From: a virus
Length of the DNA: 21,674 bases
Virus record (IMG/VR): IMGVR_UViG_3300030108_005504
Location: 1 to 21,674 of that record
Reading direction: 5' to 3' (one strand)
The translations under genes and the position numbers were made by a program. Each line of letters begins with the position of its first letter. The first letter of the stretch is position 1. Below, piece by piece: positions 1 through 8,770 of the stretch. The notes under the pieces are model-generated. The model was given only the letters and a program-made list of their open reading frames with translations. It made no database searches and had not been told where the DNA came from.

Positions 1-177
1 GGATCCTGCCGCCGCTGGATCTCCACAACCTGTAGTATCTCCTATCCTAACAACTTTGGCCCCATTAACAAAAACTTTTGCGGCACCTGTGGCATAGGAA
101 GTTTGATGGAATGGATTAGGAGTTGGAGAAGCATGTCCAACATGTTTGTCTGTTCCTACTCTCACTATTCCTGGCAT
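1..177 (-). CDS. PAAR-domain tail spike tip protein (T4 gp5.4-like), partial
   Basis: The reverse strand reads from an ATG at 177 to the window edge (59 codons, C-terminus missing). The translation starts MPGIVRVGTDKHVGHASP and continues with alternating Gly, small and charged residues, including KVFVNGAKVVRIGDTT and a GCG turn. This is the repeat pattern of PAAR proteins, which form the sharp zinc-bound cone capping the gp5/VgrG spike. The His residues near the start (HVGHASP) and the later Cys are the type of residue that binds the tip metal. The ATG overlaps the TAA stop of the upstream gp5-like gene by one base (TAATG), so translation is probably coupled. Membership of the PAAR family is a strong pattern match. 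The T4 gene number is inferred from adjacency to gp5. Confidence 0.8.
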   Translation of the reverse strand, partial: MPGIVRVGTDKHVGHASPTPNPFHQTSYATGAAKVFVNGAKVVRIGDTTGCGDPAAAGS

Positions 178-1700
178 TATCCTAAAAACCTTTGATCTGG
201 TTGTTCTCTATCTGTAAGTGAAGGTTCAGTGTTGGCAGGTTTATTTTCATGTTCACGATATGGCTCGTTGGTTGGCACACGTTTTGTTATAGATTGTGTT
301 GTGTCACTGTCCGTGATGTCATATGTAGCGAGTGCTGTTAGAACTGAAGTGGTAACTTTGCCATCAGTGTTAAAATGTATTTCACCACTATTAGTTGTGT
401 CTGTGTTAACAAGAAAGTCTTTTCCAGTAAATGCTTTTACATTAGAGCCAGCTTTGATGAGACCATCTGATCCAATGAATAGTTCTGTGTTTGCGGCGGA
501 TTCAATACGCACTCTACCTGTTGTCGCATCGTCTGTTGAATTGACCAATGTATCGCCTGTGTTTTGTCCGGTAGCTTTTATGTTAACATTCCTGCCTGCT
601 TCGATGTTTAGATCACGTTCCGCTCTAAGATTGAAATCGTTCTCGGTGTGTATGCTAACAGAATCTTTAGCATAGATATCAATCTTTCCATTTTTAGAAA
701 ACTCCATCCATGCTGTGCCATCGTTGTTAATGAGATATACCAGTCCTTCGGTATTGTGAAGCAACAGTTGTGCTCCTGACCTTGTGCGTAGTCTAATCAG
801 TTCGTCTTTAATTTCAGTTACATCTTGATTGCCTTCTCTAAATCTTGGCACTCCGTCATCCATTACAAATGTGTTACCTCCTAATCTTGAATGGGCAACT
901 CTTTCAAATGCGAATTCATCACCTGAATCGCTGTAAATTTTTCCATGCCTGTTTATTGATTCTTTTTTGTTTGTCCTTTGTCCATCAAAGTCAATAGGTC
1001 CTGGCGTTGAAATGCCAAATACTTGTGAAGGAGTTTCACGTCTTCCAGATGCTGATGTTGTGCCTCTTATGTCATCACTAATTAAGCCTTGGGCGATCAG
1101 TGTTTCGGTGTAGGGGGTATGCACAGGTCTAGTACGAAAAGCTATGTCCTCTCTTGCTTTTGTGTTGAGTCTGGACACGTTCAGTGACTCAGCTTTCCTT
1201 TGAGCTTCTGCTACTGGAACATTTTCTAAGGACAATTCGTCAAAATATCTAGCATTTTCGCTTTCATTACCTACAAAATTACTGCTAGAAGCAATACCTG
1301 GAGTCATGTTGTTGATAAAATCTTCAAACACACATCCTATCCAATACGCTTGGTTTGGATTACCATTAGCAAACATCACTAAAACTTTAGTGTCTATGTC
1401 AGGTGGTACCATCCAAAATCCATATGATTTTTGCGTGTTGGCAAATTCTCTAGGATCATCGCCAGTGTTTGCCAAAGGAGTTTGTCCTGCAAACGGAGAA
1501 CAGTACTGACATGGCACCGTTTGTTGGGATTGACTCTTGTTTATTTCGTCATATTTTCCATGGAGTTCTGGTATGTGTACAAACAACCTTCCCATTCGAT
1601 TAACATCAGTAGGATTTTTGACATATCCTACATAAGGCCCAGGAAACTGTTTAATTTCCTGTGCTAGATCAGTAAATTTTGTTGTTCGATTTTCAGCCAT
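177..1700 (-). CDS. 5: Baseplate hub/tail spike protein gp5-like, apparently without a lysozyme domain
   Basis: This 507-residue protein should form the trimeric cell-puncturing spike under the tail tube. Residues about 20-130 look like the gp5/VgrG OB-fold (GPYVGYVKNPTDVNRMGRL, then FWMVPPDIDTKVLVMF and YWIGCVFEDF). Residues about 300-420 show the repeating short beta strands of the triple-stranded helix (WMEFSKNGKIDIYAKDSVSI, DLNIEAGRNVNIKATG). In T4 gp5 a lysozyme domain lies between these parts. Here the middle section (about 135-300) is polar linker-like sequence rich in Ser, Thr, Arg and Glu, and I see no lysozyme catalytic pattern. The start is an ATG two bases after the TAA of the upstream hub gene. 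The downstream PAAR gene overlaps its stop. Family assignment is firm; absence of lysozyme is judged by eye. Confidence 0.85.
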   Translation of the reverse strand: MAENRTTKFTDLAQEIKQFPGPYVGYVKNPTDVNRMGRLFVHIPELHGKYDEINKSQSQQTVPCQYCSPFAGQTPLANTGDDPREFANTQKSYGFWMVPPDIDTKVLVMFANGNPNQAYWIGCVFEDFINNMTPGIASSSNFVGNESENARYFDELSLENVPVAEAQRKAESLNVSRLNTKAREDIAFRTRPVHTPYTETLIAQGLISDDIRGTTSASGRRETPSQVFGISTPGPIDFDGQRTNKKESINRHGKIYSDSGDEFAFERVAHSRLGGNTFVMDDGVPRFREGNQDVTEIKDELIRLRTRSGAQLLLHNTEGLVYLINNDGTAWMEFSKNGKIDIYAKDSVSIHTENDFNLRAERDLNIEAGRNVNIKATGQNTGDTLVNSTDDATTGRVRIESAANTELFIGSDGLIKAGSNVKAFTGKDFLVNTDTTNSGEIHFNTDGKVTTSVLTALATYDITDSDTTQSITKRVPTNEPYREHENKPANTEPSLTDREQPDQRFLG

Positions 1701-1702
1701 TT

Positions 1703-3901
1703 TTAATTGTTTGGTATTCTTGGATTTACCCTATTCCTATTGCCTATTGTTTCAATGGTTATTCTAGGTATAGGCAGTTGATCAACAACGTTGTCAGTGC
1801 TGTTGTTACTATCTATGCTAGTACCATTTGAAAAGTTGGTAGATCCGGATCCATCTCCTGTGGTACCGTTGTTACCAGGCGATAAACCTAAATTTTCTCG
1901 TTCAAAATCAGTTGGCTGATGACGCATTCTAACCATTTGTAAAACATTTGTAAATACGCCTCCTGCAAATCTTGATTCACATAAAAAAACTTTATACTTG
2001 CCTTCGAAAAATGCGGCGTCTTGTATTTTAAACAAACCTGTTGTATCATCTAGATCAGTAGGCGTTTTAAAATTTACCTGGACAAAAACTTCATATTCAT
2101 CTCCTGTTACTGATCCGAATCTGTCCAAATTTGGCGATCCTTCTATGTATGAATTTTGGTATGATTCATTAAGCACACTTTTTTGTTCTATCCAACAGGG
2201 GTCTCCTAGAATTTCCATTTGTGTTACTAGTAAATCAGCTGATGGATCTTGAATTATTTGTTCAAAAATTGTTGCTACTTCGCCATTGATTGTGTTTAGG
2301 TCAGCAATGAATCCATCTTTGGTTGTCCTTACAACTTCTGTTGTGACTTGAGTGGTTCCTACGCCTGTAGTTCCTGTGGTATCTTCATCTTCACTATCTG
2401 TGGGTATTTCTCCAGATTGTGTGCTAACTGGAACTTTGTTTCCCGACCCTTTGAAGTAAGGAATAGCTTGGTAAAAACCAAATTTGTATGTTACAGCAAA
2501 ATCAAGTATGTCCTTATTTGCTCCTGTGTAAAGATAATCATATTGCCTTACTGGATTGACATTGCTTACCACATCCACTGCTTCTTTTTTAAAATAATTT
2601 TCACTTACAAAAAAAGGACGAACAATCCATAAAAATTTATACACAGGTCGATTGCCGCCACCGCCACCGGTAGTAGAAAGTATTTCTAATCTTGTTGTGG
2701 TTCTAAGTGCTTGTAAAAAACCTTCCTTTGACTTAATGGGTTGGCCGTTGGTGTCAAATTGACTCCTATAATATGTGCTTTCTCTGACTAAAGCTTCAAT
2801 AAATGTCTGCATGCCAGTGCCTTTTGGAATTGTAATTTCTCTTCTGCGCCTATCCGGAGGGCCTTCCTGTACATTACTAATGTTGAAAATATTTGAAGAA
2901 TCACTATTAACATCGTAGGGGATTTGTGAGTCCACTATTTCCTGATAAGACTCAGATACAGAAAATTCATATACATCCGATTCTTGTATTCTATCCTCTG
3001 CTTTTAAAGTTTGTAAAGTTGAATTATATTTTTCAAAGAAGTTTTTTAATACTTCTCCAACAGTGTCACCTGTAACTGTTATGTTCTCTGATGTTATGCC
3101 ATGTAATTCTGTTTGTCCAAGATATGTTGCCGGTACACACTGTAATTGATACGTTGTTACTCCTGCTTCCACATTCATTTCTACTGCATATATGTGTATT
3201 GGTATCCGTTTGACAGTATACGGACTAGTAATATCAGTAGGAACTTCATCTTTCATGCCCCTGAATTCTATTTTCAACAGAAATACTGCTTTCAAATGAT
3301 TATCATACCCTAGTCTTTTTGCGGCGGTAATTAATGCATCCACAAAAGATGTTCCATATGGCTCAGTAATTTCAAATGACACTTGATATACTGCACCAGA
3401 TTGAGCTTGTGGTGTAGGCGATATTGTGTTTCTTACTACTAGATTGTCAATATAATAATCATTGCCTAATACGCCTACAGACTGTTCACCTTTCCCACCA
3501 CTTCTAGCAATCAATATTTCTTCTCCTGATCCTGCTGAGTTGAAATTTTCTTTACTAATGCACGATAAGGAAATTATATAATTGACAGGTTCGAAATCAA
3601 ACAGTGGATTTGATCTTGGAATGACATTGGTTGATCCAACATTAGATGTTGATGAGGATTCTGATGCTAGAGCTGATCCAAATGGAGCAAAATTGGTTTG
3701 TGGAGCACCCACTTGATCAATGATAGCATTTTTTTTTGAAACTTCTTCAAAATCGTCTAGCACTAATTTTATGGATGCGGGTTTTGTTCTATCAGCACTT
3801 TGTTGGAAAAAATTTGTGTCAATACTATTTGCTTTTTTGTTTTGAGATTGTTTAATAGGCCTATCAGACAAATTATCTTTGAATAAATTTATCCTTGACA
3901 T
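1703..3901 (-). CDS. Large baseplate hub-like structural protein (gp27 position)
   Basis: This is a 732-residue protein with no signal peptide or membrane segment. Between gp53 and gp5 in a tail-tip operon, the expected partner is the hub protein on which the gp5 spike sits (gp27 in T4), but this protein is nearly twice the length of T4 gp27 (about 390 residues). Residues about 95-290 are beta-rich (YIISLSCISKENF, VYQVSFEITEPYGTSF, YAVEMNVEAGVTTYQLQCVP), as expected of a hub ring domain. A Gly-rich stretch lies near residue 410, Thr-rich linkers near 505-525, and the C-terminus is low-complexity (Ser, Asn, Gly, Thr). The ATG lies one base after the stop of gp53, with an AGGA upstream. The hub role comes mainly from gene order. 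A fusion with another baseplate part is possible. Confidence 0.55.
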   Translation of the reverse strand: MSRINLFKDNLSDRPIKQSQNKKANSIDTNFFQQSADRTKPASIKLVLDDFEEVSKKNAIIDQVGAPQTNFAPFGSALASESSSTSNVGSTNVIPRSNPLFDFEPVNYIISLSCISKENFNSAGSGEEILIARSGGKGEQSVGVLGNDYYIDNLVVRNTISPTPQAQSGAVYQVSFEITEPYGTSFVDALITAAKRLGYDNHLKAVFLLKIEFRGMKDEVPTDITSPYTVKRIPIHIYAVEMNVEAGVTTYQLQCVPATYLGQTELHGITSENITVTGDTVGEVLKNFFEKYNSTLQTLKAEDRIQESDVYEFSVSESYQEIVDSQIPYDVNSDSSNIFNISNVQEGPPDRRRREITIPKGTGMQTFIEALVRESTYYRSQFDTNGQPIKSKEGFLQALRTTTRLEILSTTGGGGGNRPVYKFLWIVRPFFVSENYFKKEAVDVVSNVNPVRQYDYLYTGANKDILDFAVTYKFGFYQAIPYFKGSGNKVPVSTQSGEIPTDSEDEDTTGTTGVGTTQVTTEVVRTTKDGFIADLNTINGEVATIFEQIIQDPSADLLVTQMEILGDPCWIEQKSVLNESYQNSYIEGSPNLDRFGSVTGDEYEVFVQVNFKTPTDLDDTTGLFKIQDAAFFEGKYKVFLCESRFAGGVFTNVLQMVRMRHQPTDFERENLGLSPGNNGTTGDGSGSTNFSNGTSIDSNNSTDNVVDQLPIPRITIETIGNRNRVNPRIPNN

Positions 3902-3902
3902 T

Positions 3903-4202
3903 TTATATTCCTAAAAACTTTTCAAGTGTGGTCTTCTTAGGTATTCTTATTGTCGTGCCAGAAACAAAGTCCCAGATAGGATCTGTAATGATGTCCATAT
4001 TCCTGTGCATGAATACCCACCAAAGTTTCGCCGATCCATATAAATCAAAAGCAAGTAGATCCGGTCTATTTTCATAGAATGAATCAATTTCGTAGACAAT
4101 ATCATCTTGTTCAAATGCGAACAATCTTTTACTCAGTAAACCTAACGATTCTCTACCTTGCCGTGTGGTATAATAAGGTGATGTTTTAGAATACTGCGAC
4201 AT
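3903..4202 (-). CDS. 53: Baseplate wedge subunit gp53
   Basis: This 99-residue protein has the compact signature of the gp53 family: FDLYGSAKLWWVFMHRNMD, then DPIWDFVSGTTIRIPKK close to the C-terminus. In T4, gp53 joins neighbouring wedges around the hub in baseplate assembly. T4 gp53 is longer (about 196 residues); this is the short form that carries only the conserved core. The ATG overlaps the end of gp48 (TCTAATG), so it is probably translated by coupling, and it ends one base before the ATG of the large hub-like gene. The LWW...IP motif pattern and the gp48-gp53 order make the assignment confident. Confidence 0.85.
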   Translation of the reverse strand: MSQYSKTSPYYTTRQGRESLGLLSKRLFAFEQDDIVYEIDSFYENRPDLLAFDLYGSAKLWWVFMHRNMDIITDPIWDFVSGTTIRIPKKTTLEKFLGI

Positions 4203-5122
4203 TAGATAAAGCCTCCGTTTTTAGTTAGATCACCGGAAGCAAAATCTTTTAGATTAAAGTTGCGTGATATTTTGTTTCTGGAGTACACTGGAACCACTGT
4301 AACAGATATCAAAGAATCTGTAGGCACATAATTCACTGAGCCGGTGCTTTCTGTTGCTAGAGTAGGAGAGCCTGTCATAGCATTTCTTTGACCTGGTGAT
4401 ATACCCTCCACATCTGCGTATCTGTTAGCCGGTCCAAATTGACCTGTGCCAGGAGCCACTATGGATTCTTCAAGGGCACTCCTACTGTCTCCGTTCCTTA
4501 CATTAACTCCAATGTAATCAACCTGTTCTCTCAATTCAACAGTAAAGTTGGTAATAACGATAGGAACGTCTTTGTAGATATAATCTCCGTAACCATTAAG
4601 TTTACACACTGGTGGCGGATTGCCCTGGTTTTTGACCCCGCCATAATACATTTTTGTTACAGTCCTTAGAAAGTGTAATGAAGCAATCCAATTTTGTCCA
4701 TCTTTTTGTGTCTGAACTGGAAAAGAACCTGCTATGGTCATTTGATCAACTTGTGAATTTTGGTAAGCATAATATGGGTAGTTGTTGTGTACAACTGATC
4801 TTCCATCATATGCGGCAGTGTGAGACATGTTGATAAAAGGGGTTACTGGAAAACGTAATCCTTTGAACTTTTGAAAAGACTCAGGAAATATAGGAGCACC
4901 GGCCATTAGATCATTGTATACAGCATCCGATACACTTATTCTAACTCCCCAATCGCTAGTCGCAGAGGGTGAACCTACGTTTGACTGAAGAGATGTTTGT
5001 TGTTTAGTATTGAATATTCCACCAATTGGCAATCCAGCTCTGGCTAGTCTGTTTGCTACAGAACTTGTGGCTCCTGTTAAAAAGTTAGAACCTTTGTTTA
5101 AAAAATTAGTAAATGATGCCAT
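4202..5122 (-). CDS. 48: Baseplate tail-tube cap protein gp48
   Basis: From the ATG at 5122 the protein has 306 residues. It should sit on top of the hub and start polymerisation of the tail tube. Recognisable parts are the aromatic FINMSHTAAYDGRSVVHNNY block near 97-116, the LHFLRTVTKMYYGG helix near 150, and GYGDYIYKDVPIVITNFTVE followed by VDYIGV near 180-210, the typical arrangement in gp48/gp54 tube-initiator proteins. A TTG codon directly upstream (5125) would add one Met, but the ATG is preferred: it lies exactly five bases after a late-promoter box, which puts the predicted transcript start on the A of this ATG. It heads the leftward operon gp48-gp53-hub-gp5-PAAR. gp48 rather than gp54 is chosen because gp53 follows directly. 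Confidence 0.8.
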   Translation of the reverse strand: MASFTNFLNKGSNFLTGATSSVANRLARAGLPIGGIFNTKQQTSLQSNVGSPSATSDWGVRISVSDAVYNDLMAGAPIFPESFQKFKGLRFPVTPFINMSHTAAYDGRSVVHNNYPYYAYQNSQVDQMTIAGSFPVQTQKDGQNWIASLHFLRTVTKMYYGGVKNQGNPPPVCKLNGYGDYIYKDVPIVITNFTVELREQVDYIGVNVRNGDSRSALEESIVAPGTGQFGPANRYADVEGISPGQRNAMTGSPTLATESTGSVNYVPTDSLISVTVVPVYSRNKISRNFNLKDFASGDLTKNGGFI

Positions 5123-5127
5123 CAAAA

Positions 5128-5135
5128 TATTTATT
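5128..5135 (-). promoter_or_regulatory. T4-type late promoter box for the gp48 tail operon
   Basis: The reverse strand reads AATAAATA, one base from the T4 late consensus TATAAATA recognised by RNA polymerase carrying gp55. Five bases (TTTTG) separate it from the ATG of gp48. By T4 geometry (box at -13 to -6), transcription would begin on the A of the start codon, giving a leaderless message. The box overlaps the -35 element of the divergent gp55 promoter by two bases. Confidence 0.7.
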
Positions 5136-5162
5136 GCATAAATTAAGTATGTAGTTTATAAT
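5134..5162 (+). promoter_or_regulatory. Sigma70-type promoter of the gp55 gene
   Basis: TTGCAT at 5134-5139, a 17-base spacer, and a perfect TATAAT at 5157-5162. Only six bases (TAATAT) lie between the -10 hexamer and the ATG at 5169, so the expected start is on or beside the ATG. The same TTGCAT/17/TATAAT pattern recurs upstream of gp47. It overlaps the leftward late box of gp48. Confidence 0.75.
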
Positions 5163-5168
5163 TAATAT

Positions 5169-5954
5169 ATGGCAATCAATTATCTCAACAACAAAGACAT
5201 GCTGGCCGAAATACACAAGTCAAAGTCTACCTATTGTTCTTTTTTAACAGATGAGGACAAAGATTTTCACATCATTCTTCCGTCTGTAGACAAAATCAAC
5301 ATCCGATCAATTGCTGAAGGCAAAAGAAATAAAGCAAAAATTTTATCCAAAAAAACAGGTGAAAACATAAAACCAAAAAATTTTGAAAAAACTGATATTG
5401 TTTTTAGAATAATGACGTATGATCATATTCCAAATTTACAAAGAAAAGCAAAACCTAAAACTATAGCAGATTCAAAAGCAAAAGTAAATTTTCCACCATT
5501 CCAACATTGGCGATACAACGATAACAATGAATTAATATGTGTTGGCAAATCGCATTGGAAAGATGGATTACAAAACGGAAAATTTAGCACAACGCATGGA
5601 AAAATGACTCATAAATTAGCAAAAATGTTTTTACTGTTAACACAGAGATATGGTACCAGAGGCAACTGGCGTGGATACACATACAATGATGAGATGCAGG
5701 GACAAGCACTCATGCAGTTAAGCCAGATTGGTTTACAGTTCGACGAATCCAAATCGGATAATCCTTTCGCATATTATACAGCGGCTATCACAAATTCTTT
5801 TACTAGAATATTGAATGTAGAAAAGAAAAATCAATCACTAAGAGATGATATCCTACAAGAAAATGGAATGATGCCATCTCATACTCGTCAAATGGAATGG
5901 GAAATAAAACAAAAAGCCGAAAGAGATTTGGAAGATAAAAATAAGAAGTATTAA
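5169..5954 (+). CDS. 55: Late-transcription sigma factor gp55
   Basis: This 261-residue protein should bind host core RNA polymerase and direct it to TATAAATA-type late promoters, several of which occur in this window. The conserved C-terminal half is clear: RGNWRGYTYNDEMQGQAL near residues 165-181, then FDESKSDNPFAYYTAAITNS near 193-212 and a run of basic and polar residues with LRDDIL and MPSHTRQMEWE. It matches the abbreviated region-2-like domain of T4 gp55. The N-terminal 130 residues are Lys-rich and longer than in T4 gp55 (185 residues in all), as in marine relatives. A sigma70-type promoter ends six bases before the ATG and no Shine-Dalgarno site is present, so translation from a leaderless mRNA is likely. 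Confidence 0.9.
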   Translation: MAINYLNNKDMLAEIHKSKSTYCSFLTDEDKDFHIILPSVDKINIRSIAEGKRNKAKILSKKTGENIKPKNFEKTDIVFRIMTYDHIPNLQRKAKPKTIADSKAKVNFPPFQHWRYNDNNELICVGKSHWKDGLQNGKFSTTHGKMTHKLAKMFLLLTQRYGTRGNWRGYTYNDEMQGQALMQLSQIGLQFDESKSDNPFAYYTAAITNSFTRILNVEKKNQSLRDDILQENGMMPSHTRQMEWEIKQKAERDLEDKNKKY

Positions 5955-5962
5955 ATTCACTA

Positions 5963-5991
5963 TTGCATTATCATAACAATTATCTTATAAT
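5963..5991 (+). promoter_or_regulatory. Sigma70-type promoter of the gp47-gp46 operon
   Basis: TTGCAT at 5963-5968, a 17-base spacer and TATAAT at 5986-5991: the same hexamers and spacing as the gp55 promoter. The ATG of gp47 begins eight bases after the -10 element, leaving a predicted leader of at most about two bases. There is no Shine-Dalgarno sequence. Confidence 0.75.
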
Positions 5992-5999
5992 AAGAATCA

Positions 6000-7010
6000 A
6001 TGCAAACTTTTAAACGTGCGGCTGTGTTTGCTGATATACACTTTGGCAACAAAGGTAATTCGCGCCAGTTCAACGAAGACTGTGATCGCTATGTCGATTG
6101 GTTCATTGAACACGCTAAAACACAAAATTGTGAGACGTGTATATTCCTAGGTGATTGGCATCATCAACGTGCCACCATCAATATTACTACCCTACAACAT
6201 TCCTTAAAAAATTTAGAAAAGATTGCTTCTGCTTTTGAACAAAACTATTTTATTGTAGGCAATCATGACTTATATTATAAAGATTCACGTTCGGTGAATT
6301 CAATAGAATTTGCCAAACACATTAAAAATTTAAATCTAATTCTGGAGCCATACTACACTGAGGATTGTGCGTTTATACCTTGGTTGGTGTCAGAAGAATG
6401 GAAGCAACTCAAAGATATGCCTGCGAAGCCGTACATATTTGGGCACTTTGAGTTGCCAACTTTCTTGATGAATGCTATGGTGTCTATGCCTGATACAAAT
6501 GAACTAAAAGCAGATGATCTTAATCATCATGGCTATGTTTTTTCTGGACATTTTCACAAACGCCAGATGAAAGGCAATATACATTACGTCGGCAACGCTT
6601 TTCCACACAACTACTCAGATGCTAACGATTTCAGACGTGGTTATATGGTATTGGAACATGGTGGTGACCCTGTGTATCATGATTGGAAGGAAATGCCTGT
6701 GTATCAAACACTCAAACTAAGCGAAGTATTACACAATACTTCAGTGCTGAAAAAAAGAGCTTATGTAAGAGTAGATATTGATACAGAAATCACGTATGAA
6801 GAATCAAACTTTATCAAAGATACATTTATTGGTCAGTATAAACTGAGAGAAATGACATTTATACAACAACGTGATATAACAGCACATGATTCGACTGATG
6901 TTTCTCAAGCATTTGAATCAATTGACGAAATTGTGCATTCGCAGTTAATGTCTGTTGATTCTGAACACTATGACAGAACTTTGTTGTCTGAAATTTATAA
7001 AAATTTATGA
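6000..7010 (+). CDS. 47: Recombination endonuclease subunit gp47 (Mre11/SbcD-like)
   Basis: This 336-residue metallophosphoesterase forms the nuclease half of the gp46/gp47 complex, which resects DNA ends for recombination-dependent replication and helps degrade host DNA. All core motifs are visible: DIHFG at 12-16, GDWHH at 51-55, GNHD at 87-90, GHFE at 148-151 and SGHFHK at 182-187, which supply the two-metal site. The length agrees with T4 gp47 (339 residues). Its TGA overlaps the ATG of gp46 by four bases (ATGA), so the two subunits are probably made in coupled amounts. It begins almost directly at a sigma70-type promoter, consistent with early expression. Confidence 0.93.
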   Translation: MQTFKRAAVFADIHFGNKGNSRQFNEDCDRYVDWFIEHAKTQNCETCIFLGDWHHQRATINITTLQHSLKNLEKIASAFEQNYFIVGNHDLYYKDSRSVNSIEFAKHIKNLNLILEPYYTEDCAFIPWLVSEEWKQLKDMPAKPYIFGHFELPTFLMNAMVSMPDTNELKADDLNHHGYVFSGHFHKRQMKGNIHYVGNAFPHNYSDANDFRRGYMVLEHGGDPVYHDWKEMPVYQTLKLSEVLHNTSVLKKRAYVRVDIDTEITYEESNFIKDTFIGQYKLREMTFIQQRDITAHDSTDVSQAFESIDEIVHSQLMSVDSEHYDRTLLSEIYKNL

Positions 7011-8770
7011 TAAAACTAAAAACATTAACTGTAAAAAATTTTATGAGTGTTGGAAATGTTACTCAAGCAATTAATTTTGAAGGCCATGACCTAACATTGG
7101 TGCTTGGCCAAAATGTTGATCTGGGTGGAGATGATGCTGGATCAAGAAACGGCACAGGCAAAACAACGATTCTAAATGCTTTGTCCTTCGCCTTGTTTGG
7201 AGACGCACTTACAAACATTAAAAGAGATAATCTAGTCAACAAGACTAATGAAAAAAACATGATAGTATCTTGTGAATTTGAAATTGATGGGAAAAATTAC
7301 AAAATTGAAAGAGGCAGAAAGCCTGCTATTATTAAATTTTATGTTGATGGACAAGAAGACACAGATGACGAAGCACAAGGTGATTCACGAGAAACACAGA
7401 AAGACATAACCAAACTATTAGGTATGTCACACATAATGTTTGAAAATATAGTGGCACTACACACATATTCGCCGCCATTTTTTGGCTTGAAAGCATCAGA
7501 ACAAAAAGACATAATCGAACAACTGCTAGGCATTACAATTCTATCCGAAAAAGCAGAAGTACTCAAGGAAGAACTAAAAGAAACTAAAGAAGTCATCAAA
7601 GAAGAAGAAATACGTCTGGATGAAATTGAACGCAATAATGAAAAAATACAATCATCGATTGATGCTTTGGCAACACGTCAACGTGGTTGGCGAGCACAAC
7701 AAAAAGAAGACATAGAAAAATTAACACGCAGTTTAGAAGAACTAATGAAAGTTGATATAAAAGCAGAAATTGATAAGCATAAAAAACTTGAAACATATAG
7801 AGAAAATTTTGAAAAGAAACGCACATGGGAAAGAGAACTTGCGACTGTTCAGACAGCAATCAAACAAAGCACTAAACAACTAACAGAGATTCTTGATTCC
7901 ATAGACAAAACACAAAACAAAACTTGTCCTACATGCGGTGGATCCATGGAGGATGAAAAGCATGAAATGATGGTTAAAAAACTCAATGATGACCGCAAGG
8001 AGTTTGAAAAATACGTTGAAGATTTAGTTTCACAAGAATTAAGTCTTACACAAAAAATAAAATCTGTTGGTGATTTAGAACAACCAGAAACTTACTATGA
8101 TACAGCACAGGAGGCTTACAAGCATGAAAATACAGTGGAATATCTTGGGCAACAATTAGAAACAAAAACCAAAGAAAAGGATCCATATCAAGAACAGATC
8201 GATGAATTAAAAAGTTCTGCTGTACAAGAATTATCATATGACAAAATGAATAATCTACGCAAACTATTAGATCATCAAGAATTTTTGTATAAACTTTTAA
8301 CTTCGAAGGATTCATTTGTGCGTAAGCGAGTAATTGATCAAAACTTAACATATCTAAATTCAAGATTAGCATACTATTTGGACAAAACTGGACTGCCTCA
8401 TGAAGTAAAGTTCCAATCAGATCTCACTGTTGAAATTACTGAACTAGGCAGAGATTTGGATTTTGATAATTTGTCAAGAGGAGAACGTAACAGATTAATC
8501 TTAAGTTTGTGTTGGGCATTTAGAGATGTGTGGGAAATGTTGTATCACAACATCAATACAATGTTTATTGATGAATTAGTAGACTCAGGCATGGACACAG
8601 CAGGAGTAGAAAATGCTATTGGCATATTAAAACAAATCGCAAGAGAGCGCCGTAAAAACATATATCTCATATCACATAGAGATGAACTACAAGGACGTGT
8701 TAATAATGTGTTGAAAGTCACCAAAGAAAATGGATTTACATCATACGCATTCACGGATATAGTTGAATAA
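7007..8770 (+). CDS. 46: Recombination endonuclease subunit gp46 (Rad50/SbcC-like ATPase)
   Basis: This 587-residue SMC-like ATPase partners gp47. The Walker A motif GSRNGTGKTT is at about 45-54. A long Glu/Lys-rich coiled coil follows on both sides of a zinc hook CPTC at 307-310. The ABC signature NLSRGERNR is near 488-496 and the Walker B MFIDELVDS near 520, with a late His switch in YLISHRDE. The length is close to T4 gp46 (560 residues). The start is the ATG overlapping the gp47 stop; the end (TAATG) overlaps the ATG of the next gene by one base, placing that gene in the same operon. Nothing in the motif set is missing. Confidence 0.93.
   Translation: MIKLKTLTVKNFMSVGNVTQAINFEGHDLTLVLGQNVDLGGDDAGSRNGTGKTTILNALSFALFGDALTNIKRDNLVNKTNEKNMIVSCEFEIDGKNYKIERGRKPAIIKFYVDGQEDTDDEAQGDSRETQKDITKLLGMSHIMFENIVALHTYSPPFFGLKASEQKDIIEQLLGITILSEKAEVLKEELKETKEVIKEEEIRLDEIERNNEKIQSSIDALATRQRGWRAQQKEDIEKLTRSLEELMKVDIKAEIDKHKKLETYRENFEKKRTWERELATVQTAIKQSTKQLTEILDSIDKTQNKTCPTCGGSMEDEKHEMMVKKLNDDRKEFEKYVEDLVSQELSLTQKIKSVGDLEQPETYYDTAQEAYKHENTVEYLGQQLETKTKEKDPYQEQIDELKSSAVQELSYDKMNNLRKLLDHQEFLYKLLTSKDSFVRKRVIDQNLTYLNSRLAYYLDKTGLPHEVKFQSDLTVEITELGRDLDFDNLSRGERNRLILSLCWAFRDVWEMLYHNINTMFIDELVDSGMDTAGVENAIGILKQIARERRKNIYLISHRDELQGRVNNVLKVTKENGFTSYAFTDIVE

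Noticed and set aside
1-6. GGATCC (BamHI site) at the window start as a cloning junction
   Set aside because: The PAAR reading frame runs through it without disturbance, and GGATCC occurs elsewhere in the window, so it is probably coincidence.
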